Source: Methylovorus mays
GTDB lineage: Bacteria > Pseudomonadota > Gammaproteobacteria > Burkholderiales > Methylophilaceae
Reading direction: 5' to 3'
Assembly: GCF_020531915.1 (NCBI RefSeq)
Contig: NZ_JAJAVG010000008.1
Span: 779,252 to 843,251 of the forward strand
Length of the DNA: 64,000 nt
Below are positions 37,219-46,521 of this stretch, one piece after another (within the stretch, counting starts at the first letter, position 1; each line of letters begins with the position of its first letter). The notes beneath the pieces were generated by a model, which worked only from the letters and a program-made list of their open reading frames with translations, did not search any database and was not told where the DNA came from. Made by a program: the position numbers and the translations under genes.

Positions 37219-37881
37219 TTATTCCAGCTGGTGATCGATGGTGCGCGTGCCATCCAGTGAACTTAAGCCTTGCTGCAATGGTTCGCGCCAGGTGTAAGCG
37301 AGCACCAGCAGAAACGGGATCAGGCAAATGAGGATGACCTTGATGAAAAAGCCAACAGAAGGTGCGCCTTGATGGTGAGTGGGGCTGGCGAGCTCAAATT
37401 CCTGCATCTTCCAGATCGCTTTGTAAGCGGTGGTGCTGGCATGGTCTGCCGGTCTGAATTGGATGGGTTGATCGTGGTGGATGGCGCGGTATGCGCTTTC
37501 TGACAGGTGAATTTGCCCTGGGCGCAGAAAAGCCGTCGGGGGCGGTGGAAAATCCGCGGTCATATTTTCATCGCATGCGATATGAATACCCAACAGTATG
37601 GGCGGGTGGCTGCCGTTATCGAAATTGAAGAGGTCGGTGGCGCGCTGTATGGCGATGGCGGCATCCAGACACTCATCGGTATTGCCAAAGCGGGCGATCC
37701 AATGTCGCTCCCCCAGGGTGATGGTGCCGGTGTGTTCCGTCACGCTGTCTTGTGCCAGCTGACGAATTTTTTGCAGAGCCTCGTCGCTGTGGCTGAAGAC
37801 CTGGATAGTCATCCACACCGCTTGTGCCGGATTAACATGTTGTAATTGCGCGGAGCCAGTCATCGTTACCCTGTCAGTCAT
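37219..37881 (-). CDS. Degenerate nucleotidyl-cyclase-like protein with C-terminal anchor
   Basis: A 220-aa protein encoded antisense between bcsB and bcsZ. Residues 20-160 follow the outline of a class III cyclase domain: a strand (WMTIQVFSHS), RFGNTDECLDAAIAIQRAT, LLGIHIACDE, and RPGQIHLSESAYRAI as in the late cyclase segment. Both metal-binding aspartates are absent, so it should not make cAMP or cGMP. One membrane helix lies at about 178-197, with a short tail. It may be a nucleotide sensor or protein-interaction domain. Assignment is by fold pattern only. Its position inside the operon suggests a link with cellulose export. Confidence 0.6.
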   Translation of the reverse strand: MTDRVTMTGSAQLQHVNPAQAVWMTIQVFSHSDEALQKIRQLAQDSVTEHTGTITLGERHWIARFGNTDECLDAAIAIQRATDLFNFDNGSHPPILLGIHIACDENMTADFPPPPTAFLRPGQIHLSESAYRAIHHDQPIQFRPADHASTTAYKAIWKMQEFELASPTHHQGAPSVGFFIKVILICLIPFLLVLAYTWREPLQQGLSSLDGTRTIDHQLE

Positions 37882-37894
37882 TTTGAGAGACGTT

Positions 37895-38923
37895 ATGTTT
37901 AAAACGGATAGGCCTTTATCTTACTTTAAGGCGCTCCTCGTGGGTTTCCTATTTCATGTTGGCAGTGCTTCCGCCGTGGCGGGCCAGGCCGATTGGATGG
38001 AATTCAAGCAGCGCTTTGTGCTGGCCGAGGGCCGCGTGGTAGATGTCGGCAATGGTGGCATCAGCCATTCGGAAGGCCAGGGCGTTACCATGCTGCTGGC
38101 TGTGCATTACAACGATCAGAAGACATTTGATCGGTTGTGGCAGTGGACGCAAAGCGCGCTTCAGGTGCGCAAGGATCATCTGCTGGCCTGGCGCTGGACC
38201 ACCAAAAATGGTGTCGATGACTTCAACAATGCCACGGATGGTGACTTGTATGTGGCATGGGCCCTGTTGCGCGCCTCGGATAAATGGCATGTGCCCGCCT
38301 ATAAAACAGCGGCAGAGGCTATCCTCAATGATGTGAAGCGACTCCTGGTCAAGCCGAGCAAATGGGGCCCTGTCATTTTGCCGGGCACTACCGGATTTGA
38401 AAAACCGGCAGGCCAGATCGTCAATTTGTCTTATTGGGTTTTCCCGGCCCTGAATGATTTCAGTCGCTATGCGTCCGACCCTGTGTGGGATCAGCTGAGC
38501 CAGAGCGGTATCACCCTGATCGGGGAAAGCCATTTTGGCAAATGGCAGCTACCCACCGACTGGGTACAGCTTGGTAATAAGGTGATTCCTGCTCCGGGAT
38601 TCCCGGCACAATTTGGTTATGACGCGGTGCGCGTGCCGTTTTTCATCATGTGGGGCAAGAAAGCCAGCGCCAATGTGCTGGCGCCGTTCCAGGCGTTCTG
38701 GGGGCATTACCAGAAAACCCCCTATCTGCCACCTACCGTCAGTATTGAAAACGACACAGTGGCTCCTTATGGCGCTGCGCCCGGTATCCTCAACATCGCG
38801 GATCTGACATGCCGTTATCCTGCTTTGCCGGCAAGGCGTGACTATCCGATCAACACGCAGGATTACTACTCGGCCACGCTGTTGCTGCTGGCCGATATGA
38901 TGGTGGAGGAGCAGTCGCGGTGA
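37895..38923 (+). CDS. bcsZ: Periplasmic endo-beta-1,4-glucanase (GH8)
   Basis: About 342 aa from MFKTDRPLSYFKA, preceded by GAGAG; a start at 37883 lacks a ribosome site. A signal peptide ends near AVAGQA. GH8 landmarks are the acid Glu in HSEGQGV and the base-side Asp in ATDGDLYVAWALL. It trims cellulose or relieves chain tangles during export. The bcsB-bcsZ gap of about 680 bases holds the opposite-strand cyclase-like gene. Confidence 0.95.
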   Translation: MFKTDRPLSYFKALLVGFLFHVGSASAVAGQADWMEFKQRFVLAEGRVVDVGNGGISHSEGQGVTMLLAVHYNDQKTFDRLWQWTQSALQVRKDHLLAWRWTTKNGVDDFNNATDGDLYVAWALLRASDKWHVPAYKTAAEAILNDVKRLLVKPSKWGPVILPGTTGFEKPAGQIVNLSYWVFPALNDFSRYASDPVWDQLSQSGITLIGESHFGKWQLPTDWVQLGNKVIPAPGFPAQFGYDAVRVPFFIMWGKKASANVLAPFQAFWGHYQKTPYLPPTVSIENDTVAPYGAAPGILNIADLTCRYPALPARRDYPINTQDYYSATLLLLADMMVEEQSR

Positions 38924-41550
38924 AATACAAGACCTTGGTGGTCATGCTGTCACTGGCCGGACTGGCCGAATGCCCTGTTATCGTTTGTGCTGAGGAGGCC
39001 TCTGGCAATCTGCGGGCAATGACGGCCACCCCATCTGCATGGACGGTTGTCGCAGAGCAGGAATCAAATGCATCGCAGGCAACAATCAAGGCCTTGCCGT
39101 CTAATGTCATCAGCGAGCCCAAAGCGGTGTCCGATGCCATCGAATCGCAATCGCCCGACAAGAATGGTCGGGTGCAGAGCCAGCCACTGATTAACAATGT
39201 GCCGCTTTCCAGTTTTCTGACGCCTGCAAAAAAAGCGCCGGCTGCGGTAGCTGCCAAGCAAGACGCCGCACCCAACGCGCCTGATACCCGCCCCCTGTGG
39301 AAGCTATTCAACCAGCATGCGTATGACCGTGTGGAGCAGGGCATTGCCAAGCTGCAGAGTCAGTATCCGGACTGGAAAGCGCCGCCTGAGCTGGTGGCGC
39401 TGCTGACGCAAAAGCGACGCGAACAACGCCTGGAGCAGGTCATCCGCGAGCAGGATACCGAGGCGCTGGTGAAACTGGGTGAGCAATACCCGGAAGCCTT
39501 CTCCTGCGCAGCCATCGACAAGGCATGGGCACTGGCCGCTGCCCGCGCGACGCTGGGGCAGCGCGAATCCTTGCAAGCTCAGCTGCAGCATCTGGTTACC
39601 CAGTGCGAAAAAGAAGAAGACAGGCTCGCCACTCTGTACAAAGCCGAACACTGGCTTAGCCGTAAGGAATGGGAGGCCTTGATTGCGTTTGGCACTGCTA
39701 CCCCGCGCACGGCGCGCGGCGAGGTGCTTTTTCAGCAACTGGTATACCAGAACGGGGTAGAGGATCTGGCGCTTGCCATCAAGCAGCATGACAATGCCAG
39801 GGTGGATAGCCTGTTTGAGCAGTTGCAGCCAGAGATCGTGGCCCGAAAAGATATCAGCCAGCTATTGCTGGTGGCCTGGCATGACTTCAAGCTGGAGCGA
39901 CTGGCCGCAGCGCAGGATTTGTTTGCGACAGCACTGGCGATGGAGCCGCAGAATGACAATGCACGCTATGGCCTCGCCTTGGTCTTCGCGCGCGAGCAAA
40001 ATCACGAACAAGCGATTACGGTGGCCCAAGGCTTGCCGGCGGGCGATGCCGGGCGCAATGATCTGCTGCTGAATGCCTATCTGGCGCTGGCAAAACAGGC
40101 CTACGGGCAACAGGATAGTCAGCAGACGCTGAACTACTTGCAGGAGGCAAAGCAGGCTGGGGCCTTGCCTCGCTATGCCTCGCTGATGGAGGCCTGGTCC
40201 CAGTTTGGGCTGGGGAATACCACACAAGCTGCCGAGGTGTTTGCCAGCCTTTACCGGGCGCAGCCGGATGAAGAAAGCGCCGCGGGCGTCATGGCGGGTT
40301 ATCTCAAGCTGGAACGGGCAGATGATATAGCTCTGCTGGCGACCACGGAGCCGCTTGCCAGCCAATACCAGCATCATGTGGCGGCGGGCTTGTTTGGGCA
40401 GAAGCGCTTTTTTGAAGCGCGCGCGCTGGATGCTGACACCTATGGCGATGCCGGTGGCATAGCCGCGCCACAGGCCGGTGCCGGCGTCGCGTTGCGCGAC
40501 AAGAGTGGCACGCAAGGCTTATCGCAGTTGAGCATACGTCAGGTACCGGTGCTGGAGGCCAGCATGCCGACGGGTAGCCATGGCGAGCTGAATGTGGCAT
40601 TGCGCGAGGTCCGTCTGGATAGCGGCACATTGTCACGCGATGCGCTGGTGGGCTCTGGCAGTTCCGGTGCCTGGCGCTATTCCCCAACGACCTCTACCAC
40701 CGGCCTGGAGCCGCGAGTCAGCTGGCGCGACGATGTGTGGGATATTGCCTTGGGCGTGACCCCGGATAACGGCGAGGTCAGCAGTCGCCCCACCGGTTAT
40801 GTGGCATACCAGAGCATAGGCAAGTTGGCGAATCTCACCAGCAGTTTGTATGTAGAGCCAGTGCGCGAATCCATCCTGTCGTATACCGGTATGCGTGACC
40901 CCTATACCGGCAAGCAATGGGGGCGCGTGCTACGCAAAGGTGTTCGCTTCAATAGCCTGCAACAGCTGGGGAATAACTGGTCCGTCAGCGCTACCCTTAA
41001 CCTGGAATATCTGGACGGCGAGAGTGTGGAGACGAATCGTCATGCGGGTGTGTTTGCCAGTGTGGGCAAAAACCTCGACTTGCCCGCCTTTTCATATGCG
41101 GTGGTGGGGCTGGGGTTCAATTATGACCATTATGAAAAAAATCTCAGTCATTTCACGCTGGGACATGGGGGATATTTCAGCCCGGAACGCTTTGTCAGCA
41201 TAGGCCCGGCGCTGGACTTTTTAACCCGTGAAAACCAGCAGTTTATCGTGAAGGGGCGTTTGGCGTTTGCCACCGTGTCCATCGCCGAAGCGGCCTCACC
41301 CTGGTTTCCCGGCAATGACGATGGCAATAGCTATGCCTCCAGCAAAAATAATGGCATGAGCTATACCGCCGAAGCGACTGGCGTATGGCGTATCAACGAC
41401 AGGCTGCAGATCGGCGGTGCGCTCTCCGAGCGCAATGCACCCCAGTACAAGGACGAAACGGGCATGCTGTTTTTAAGGGTGTTGTTTGAATCTCGGCAAT
41501 CCGTGTTAAGTACGGACTTACCTACCAGAACCTTCAACGGGCTTTATTAA
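38920..41550 (+). CDS. bcsC: Cellulose export outer-membrane protein (TPR + beta-barrel)
   Basis: An 876-aa protein with a signal peptide (about 1-24), a low-complexity linker (25-120), a TPR superhelix (about 120-480) and a C-terminal BCSC_C beta-barrel (about 550-876) ending in an aromatic residue, as outer-membrane proteins do. It provides the exit channel. E. coli BcsC is about 1150 aa, so this one has fewer TPRs. It starts at GTG overlapping the bcsZ stop (GTGA). The N-terminal linker is divergent and may be lineage-specific. Confidence 0.9.
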   Translation: MKYKTLVVMLSLAGLAECPVIVCAEEASGNLRAMTATPSAWTVVAEQESNASQATIKALPSNVISEPKAVSDAIESQSPDKNGRVQSQPLINNVPLSSFLTPAKKAPAAVAAKQDAAPNAPDTRPLWKLFNQHAYDRVEQGIAKLQSQYPDWKAPPELVALLTQKRREQRLEQVIREQDTEALVKLGEQYPEAFSCAAIDKAWALAAARATLGQRESLQAQLQHLVTQCEKEEDRLATLYKAEHWLSRKEWEALIAFGTATPRTARGEVLFQQLVYQNGVEDLALAIKQHDNARVDSLFEQLQPEIVARKDISQLLLVAWHDFKLERLAAAQDLFATALAMEPQNDNARYGLALVFAREQNHEQAITVAQGLPAGDAGRNDLLLNAYLALAKQAYGQQDSQQTLNYLQEAKQAGALPRYASLMEAWSQFGLGNTTQAAEVFASLYRAQPDEESAAGVMAGYLKLERADDIALLATTEPLASQYQHHVAAGLFGQKRFFEARALDADTYGDAGGIAAPQAGAGVALRDKSGTQGLSQLSIRQVPVLEASMPTGSHGELNVALREVRLDSGTLSRDALVGSGSSGAWRYSPTTSTTGLEPRVSWRDDVWDIALGVTPDNGEVSSRPTGYVAYQSIGKLANLTSSLYVEPVRESILSYTGMRDPYTGKQWGRVLRKGVRFNSLQQLGNNWSVSATLNLEYLDGESVETNRHAGVFASVGKNLDLPAFSYAVVGLGFNYDHYEKNLSHFTLGHGGYFSPERFVSIGPALDFLTRENQQFIVKGRLAFATVSIAEAASPWFPGNDDGNSYASSKNNGMSYTAEATGVWRINDRLQIGGALSERNAPQYKDETGMLFLRVLFESRQSVLSTDLPTRTFNGLY

Positions 41551-41642
41551 GCCGGGCTGGTGGGTCGACTGTCGTCTGCCGGGAAGCCATACTCGCTTAA
41601 TCTGCGGCGAGGATGGGACTTCTGGCGAGATCTGTGCGTTGT

Positions 41643-42860
41643 TTACTCTTCCAGAAAGAGTTGCAACAGCTCATTCAAAAAGCGCTGCCCCAGCGCAGTA
41701 GGAGCAATCAGCTCAGGCGTGCGGGTGATGAGCCCGCGTTGCTCGGCTTGCTGCAGGGCCGGTTCCACCGTGCTCAGGGTTTGCCCGGTCATGGTGGTAA
41801 ATAGCATAGGGTCAAAGCCTTCCGTCAGGCGCAGGGCATTCATCATGAACTCAAAGCCGAGGTCAGCCCGGTCCAGCAGACGTTCTTCCTCAATGTGGCC
41901 GGTTTCCGCCACGGCTTTCATGTAGGCGTTGGGTTGCTTGATGCGGGACTGCCGCAGAATGCGGTCATGAAAGCTCAGCTTGCTGTGAGCGCCCGCTCCT
42001 ATGCCCAGATAATCCCCAAATACCCAGTAATTCAGGTTATGCCGACAACGCTTGCCCGCTTTGCCGAATGCGGAGGTTTCGTAATGACCATACCCGTGCT
42101 CTGCCAGCAGATGCTCGATGGCTTCTTGCATGGTGGCGCTGGTGTCATCGTCGGGCAGCGCTGGTGGCTTGTAGTAAAACGGGGTGTTAGGTTCCAGGGT
42201 CAGGTGATAAGCGGAGATATGCGTGGGGCCTAGCGCAATGGCGGTGCGCATATCCTGCAGCGCCTCTTCCAGCGTTTGTTCCGGCAGTGCATACATCAGG
42301 TCCAGATTGACGTTGCCAAAAATCCGGATGGCGTGCTCGGCGGCGTATTGCGCCTCTTCGCTGTTGTGTATGCGTCCTAGTGCCTGCAAATGACGCGGAT
42401 TAAAACTTTGTATGCCGATGGAAATGCGGTTGACCCCAGCATCACGGTAGCCTGCAAAGCGTTCCGCTTCAAAAGTACCGGGGTTGGCTTCCAGCGTGAT
42501 TTCCGCTTCGTATTCCAGTGGTGTGAGCATGCGCACATGGCTGAGGATGCGGTCTATGGATTCCGCGCTGAACAGGCTGGGCGTGCCGCCACCAAAAAAT
42601 ATGCTGCGTACCTTGCGGCCCCATACCAGCGGAGTGGCCTGCTCAAGATCAGCGATCAAGGCATCGACATAGGCGCTTTCGGGGATGGGGTTGCGCGATT
42701 CATGCGAGTTGAAATCGCAATAAGGGCATTTGCGCACGCACCAGGGGATATGGATATACAGGCTGAGTGGCGGCGGATTGCGCAGGCCACTGCTGGTGAG
42801 CTGGCCGACCAGCGGATTTTCAGTCACCGGGGCAGGCGCAATCGGAATGATCGGTATCAT
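41643..42860 (-). CDS. hemW: HemW-type radical SAM protein (haem chaperone)
   Basis: A 405-aa protein related to oxygen-independent coproporphyrinogen III oxidase. The radical SAM motif CVRKCPYCDFNSH is present, with the extra Phe/Asn typical of HemW rather than HemN. FFGGGTPSLFS is the conserved GGGTPS region. Such proteins bind haem and deliver it, and are usually not oxidases. It is the last gene of the rph-rdgB-(72 aa)-hemW unit, converging on bcsC. Confidence 0.94.
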   Translation of the reverse strand: MIPIIPIAPAPVTENPLVGQLTSSGLRNPPPLSLYIHIPWCVRKCPYCDFNSHESRNPIPESAYVDALIADLEQATPLVWGRKVRSIFFGGGTPSLFSAESIDRILSHVRMLTPLEYEAEITLEANPGTFEAERFAGYRDAGVNRISIGIQSFNPRHLQALGRIHNSEEAQYAAEHAIRIFGNVNLDLMYALPEQTLEEALQDMRTAIALGPTHISAYHLTLEPNTPFYYKPPALPDDDTSATMQEAIEHLLAEHGYGHYETSAFGKAGKRCRHNLNYWVFGDYLGIGAGAHSKLSFHDRILRQSRIKQPNAYMKAVAETGHIEEERLLDRADLGFEFMMNALRLTEGFDPMLFTTMTGQTLSTVEPALQQAEQRGLITRTPELIAPTALGQRFLNELLQLFLEE

Positions 42861-42876
42861 GCGGCGCGGATATGCG

Positions 42877-43095
42877 CTAGGCTTTGTTGTACGGGTTGAT
42901 CAGGCTGTCGACCAGCTGGTGCAGGGCATCGCGCATCTGCTGCTCGGAGACTTCCATCAAGAGGCCGTCTTCGAGCGCATCCTGCGCAATCTGTTTCAGC
43001 TCGTCAAAATTCTCGGTCATGACCTTCACTTTTTCGGTGCAGGAGACCACGCTGTTGTCATCGCGTACCCATTTGGGCCAGTCGTTGCTACTCAT
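42877..43095 (-). CDS. Small conserved acidic protein of unknown function
   Basis: A 72-aa protein (MSSNDWPKWVRDD start) whose ATG overlaps the rdgB stop by four bases; hemW follows 16 bases after its stop. It looks soluble, with a predicted C-terminal helix (SEQQMRDALHQLVDSLINPY). The tight coupling in both directions argues that it is real. I recognise no domain. Confidence 0.75.
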   Translation of the reverse strand: MSSNDWPKWVRDDNSVVSCTEKVKVMTENFDELKQIAQDALEDGLLMEVSEQQMRDALHQLVDSLINPYNKA

Positions 43096-43697
43096 GTTGC
43101 CAATCTCTCCAGCCGATGCAGCAAGCGGGCCATGGCCTGGCCTCGGTGGCTGATACGGCTCTTAATATCCAGGGGTAATTCGGCGACGGTCTTGCCGGTT
43201 TTGGCATCCAGAAACAGGGGGTCATAGCCGAAGCCATCCTCGCCGCGCAATGTGTCCAGTATCTCGCCTTGCCACACGCCTTCGGCAATCAGCGGTTCCG
43301 GATCGTCAGCATGCCGCACCAGCACGATCACGCAATAAAAATGTGCCTGCCGCTGGGTGAGACCCTGCATGACCTCCAGCAGTTTCGCATTATTACGAGC
43401 ATCCGATTTTGGTTCACCGGCATAACGTGCCGACAGCACGCCAGGCGCGCCCTGCAGGGCATCCACGCATAAGCCGGAATCATCAGCCAGCGCGGGCAAT
43501 CCGGTATGGCGGCTGGCATGGCGCGCCTTGGTCAACGCATTTTCAATAAACGTACAGTAAGGCTCCTCGGCTTCCGGCACATTCAGGGCGGATTGCGGGA
43601 TGATTTCCAGGTCGAGCGGCGCCAGCAGATGGCGGATTTCACGCAACTTGCCAGCGTTGCCGCTGGCGATCACCAGTTGGTTGAAGGGCAGCGCCAT
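43092..43697 (-). CDS. rdgB: XTP/dITP pyrophosphatase (house-cleaning NTPase)
   Basis: A 201-aa enzyme that removes dITP, dHAPTP and XTP from the nucleotide pool. The N-terminal VIASGNAGKLREIRHLL and ALADDSGLCVDAL with the metal-binding acidic pair are intact, as is GFGYDPLF. It lies immediately after rph, a conserved pair. Confidence 0.97.
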   Translation of the reverse strand: MALPFNQLVIASGNAGKLREIRHLLAPLDLEIIPQSALNVPEAEEPYCTFIENALTKARHASRHTGLPALADDSGLCVDALQGAPGVLSARYAGEPKSDARNNAKLLEVMQGLTQRQAHFYCVIVLVRHADDPEPLIAEGVWQGEILDTLRGEDGFGYDPLFLDAKTGKTVAELPLDIKSRISHRGQAMARLLHRLERLAT

Positions 43698-43698
43698 G

Positions 43699-44415
43699 TT
43701 ACAAGCCCAGCGCCTTGGCTTGCAGGCTGGTCAGCTCACGTATGCCTGCGGCGGCGAGATCCAGCATGCGATCCATATCGGCACGCTGAAATGGCACCCC
43801 TTCTGCCGTGCCCTGGATTTCCACATAACCACCGCTGCCGGTCATCACGACATTCATGTCGGTATCGCAGTCGGAGTCTTCAATATAGTCGAGGTCCAGC
43901 ACCGGTGTGCCCTGGTAAACGCCTACCGACACGGCGGCGACGGAATCGCGCAAAGGCGATTCGGTGATCAGGCCCTGCGCCAGCAAACGGCTGATGGCAT
44001 CATGTAGGGCAACATAGGCGCCGGTGATGCTGGCGGTGCGGGTGCCGCCGTCAGCCTGAATCACATCACAGTCAATCTGTATGCTGCGCTCGCCCAGCTT
44101 TTCCAGATCGATGATGGCACGCAGGGAGCGGCCAATCAGGCGCTGAATCTCTTGTGTGCGCCCACTCTGCTTGCCGCGTGCCGCTTCGCGGTCCATGCGG
44201 CTGCCGGTAGAGCGGGGCAGCATGCCGTACTCTGCTGTCACCCAGCCCTGATTTTTGCCGCGCAAAAACCCGGGTACTTTTTCGTCGACGCTGGCGGTGC
44301 ACAGCACATGGGTATCGCCAAACCTGATCAGTACCGAGCCCTCGGCATGCTTGGTATAGTGCCGGATGATTTCAATGGGGCGTAGCTGGTGGGTTTCTCG
44401 CTGGCTGGGGCGCAT
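43699..44415 (-). CDS. rph: Ribonuclease PH
   Basis: A 238-aa phosphorolytic exoribonuclease that trims tRNA 3' ends. Landmarks are [60 protein letters not shown] and [16 protein letters not shown]. The length is normal, with no C-terminal frameshift of the kind known in E. coli K-12. First gene of the unit leading to hemW. Confidence 0.97.
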   Translation of the reverse strand: MRPSQRETHQLRPIEIIRHYTKHAEGSVLIRFGDTHVLCTASVDEKVPGFLRGKNQGWVTAEYGMLPRSTGSRMDREAARGKQSGRTQEIQRLIGRSLRAIIDLEKLGERSIQIDCDVIQADGGTRTASITGAYVALHDAISRLLAQGLITESPLRDSVAAVSVGVYQGTPVLDLDYIEDSDCDTDMNVVMTGSGGYVEIQGTAEGVPFQRADMDRMLDLAAAGIRELTSLQAKALGL

Positions 44416-44508
44416 GATGGTTTCGCTCTGTCAAAACCCTGATTATAAGCCAGTCGTGTTGAATTCAATAATGCCGGGTTCCACGTGAAACGGCTGCTGC
44501 ACTGCAGG

Positions 44509-45411
44509 CTAGCTGCGCGTTTTGGCAATGGCGGCCTGTATCTCGGCAATGGCCAGGTCGATCTGCGCTTCGCTCAGCTCGACATCTTCGGTCTGGCTTG
44601 AATTTTCGGTGACGGGATTCAGGATGGTGGTAATCGCTCCCATCGCCATGTCATTGGAGGACAGCATCAGCTCGGCTTGGCCCAGACGCAGCCCGATGGC
44701 ACTGGCGTTGTCTCCTTCACTGCCGTTTTGCTCCTCGGCAGTTTCCAGCATCTTGGGAATGGCGATGTCGACCGGATGCTGGTAAATCATCTCGGCCATC
44801 TGTTCTTCGCTCAAGCCTGACCACAGGCCATCCGAGCATAGCAACAGGATATCGCCATCCATCAGCTTGCGCGGGGGCGTCAGCTCGATTTTGGGCGCAT
44901 GGCTGCTGCCCAGGCAGTTATAGATTTTGTGACGCTCAGGATGACGCGCCATCTCATCGCGATGCAGCAGGCCCTGGCGAAACATCTTTTGCACCACGGA
45001 GTGATCTTCCGTGTGGTAAATGCTGCGCCCGCTGCGGAAATGATAGAGGCGGGAGTCACCCACATGGGCGGTATACAGGCGGTGTTGCTGAATAATGGCG
45101 GCAACGATGGTGGTGCACGGTGCCTCGAGCATATGTTGGGTGTGCTTGAGCTGATGCAGGGCCTGATGAATGATCTGGATTTGCTCCATCAGGTAACGAC
45201 CTGGGTGGGGTAAAAGGTCAACCGCTCTTTTTTTGAAATCTTCGGTCAGGGTTTTGACGGCTAGGCGAGCGGCCACTTCCCCGTGGCGATGGCCGCCCAT
45301 GCCATCGGCCAGCACCATCAGCACGGCATCGCGGCTGTAAGCATAAGCTAGCCTGTCCTGATTATGCGCGCGCGGCCCTTTGCGACTGCTTTGGTAAATA
45401 CTGAATTTCAT
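44509..45411 (-). CDS. PP2C-family protein phosphatase
   Basis: A 300-aa Ser/Thr phosphatase. Metal-binding motifs are NQDRLAY, LADGMGGHRHGEVAA, HVGDSRLYHFR and LCSDGLWSGLS, with the final acidic GDNASAIGLRLG. The C-terminal 50 residues beyond the PP2C fold are acidic. Its ATG overlaps the kinase stop, so the kinase gene comes first and the two are translationally coupled. Confidence 0.94.
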   Translation of the reverse strand: MKFSIYQSSRKGPRAHNQDRLAYAYSRDAVLMVLADGMGGHRHGEVAARLAVKTLTEDFKKRAVDLLPHPGRYLMEQIQIIHQALHQLKHTQHMLEAPCTTIVAAIIQQHRLYTAHVGDSRLYHFRSGRSIYHTEDHSVVQKMFRQGLLHRDEMARHPERHKIYNCLGSSHAPKIELTPPRKLMDGDILLLCSDGLWSGLSEEQMAEMIYQHPVDIAIPKMLETAEEQNGSEGDNASAIGLRLGQAELMLSSNDMAMGAITTILNPVTENSSQTEDVELSEAQIDLAIAEIQAAIAKTRS

Positions 45412-46349
45412 GTGTCTGGTCGCAAGTACTGGCGTAGCTTGTCCATCAGCCCGGCTTTAGCAGGTGGTGCGCTGGGAATATTCTCCGCCAGCATTTTTTG
45501 CAGGGTCAGCACACTTTGCGGACGCTGCATGTGGTCTATCGCCAGGCAACGATCAATAATCTCCAGCAGTGCCGGCGAGTAATGGGCTTTGCCAAGGCGG
45601 ACGGCGGGGATGAGTTTGTCTTCCTTGCGGCGGGCATCAGCTGCGGGCGGCGTGCCGCGACTGATACAGGCATACATGCTGGCACCCACACTGTAGATGT
45701 CGCTCCATGGCCCGAGAAGGGTTTTATCGAAGTATTGCTCGGGCGAGGCAAACCCGGGTGTATAGCTGGGCGGCAGGCTGGGCTGGGTGGCGGATAATGT
45801 TTGCCGGGCCGAGCCGAAATCGAGTAGCACAGGGGAGCCATCGAGCCGGATGTAGATGTTGGCGGGCTTGATGTCCAGATGCAACAGCTTGCGGGCATGT
45901 ACTTCACGCAAGCCATTCAGCAGTTCGCAGAAGACACGGCGGATGAAATTCTCTCCCAATGGCTGCGGCTGGTTGAGGATGGAGGCTTGCAAGCTTTTGC
46001 CACGCTCGTATTGCATGACCATGTAAACGGTATCGTTGGCACGGAAAAAATTCACAACCCGCACAATATTGCGGTGTTCAATGGTAGCGAGTGCTCGCCC
46101 TTCCTCAAAAAAACATTTGAGGCCGTGCTTGAAATTGGTAGAGGCAGCGGCGGAGTTGATCTGCACTTTGCTGCCTTCGCTGCGCAAGGCGAGACCGGTA
46201 GGAAGATACTCCTTGATGGCGACGGTATTCTTGCTGGCATCCTCGGCCAGATAGACCACGCTGAAGCCACCCGCGCTCAGAACCTTCTTGATGACATAGT
46301 CCTGTAGCGGGTGTCCAATGGGAAGAGACTGGTTTTGCGTTGCCTGCAT
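45408..46349 (-). CDS. Ser/Thr protein kinase (Hanks type)
   Basis: A 313-aa cytoplasmic kinase with no membrane helix. It has a Gly-rich loop (LSAGGFSVVY), the lysine VAIK (K46), catalytic loop HLDIKPANIY (D159), DFG (177-179) and SPEQ in place of APE. HRD is replaced by HLD, which is tolerated in non-RD kinases. It pairs with the downstream PP2C phosphatase. Substrates are unknown. It is transcribed divergently from yicC. Confidence 0.94.
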   Translation of the reverse strand: MQATQNQSLPIGHPLQDYVIKKVLSAGGFSVVYLAEDASKNTVAIKEYLPTGLALRSEGSKVQINSAAASTNFKHGLKCFFEEGRALATIEHRNIVRVVNFFRANDTVYMVMQYERGKSLQASILNQPQPLGENFIRRVFCELLNGLREVHARKLLHLDIKPANIYIRLDGSPVLLDFGSARQTLSATQPSLPPSYTPGFASPEQYFDKTLLGPWSDIYSVGASMYACISRGTPPAADARRKEDKLIPAVRLGKAHYSPALLEIIDRCLAIDHMQRPQSVLTLQKMLAENIPSAPPAKAGLMDKLRQYLRPDT

Positions 46350-46521
46350 ACTGAACGATACATCCCAAGAGTCGACCGAGACATGAATGAAAAATGCGCA
46401 ACATCCGCATCAATAAACCATGCGCCGCCGCGGCGAGGCACCAGCTTATTTTGGCATGAATCCGGCGGGATTTGATACCATGCCCCAACTTTAAAATCTT
46501 CATTTCCCCCAGGAATTTTCC

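Noticed and set aside
38920..41550. bcsC truncated by mutation
   Set aside because: It is shorter than E. coli BcsC, but the frame is open from signal peptide to the final aromatic residue of the barrel, so it is a natural short form.
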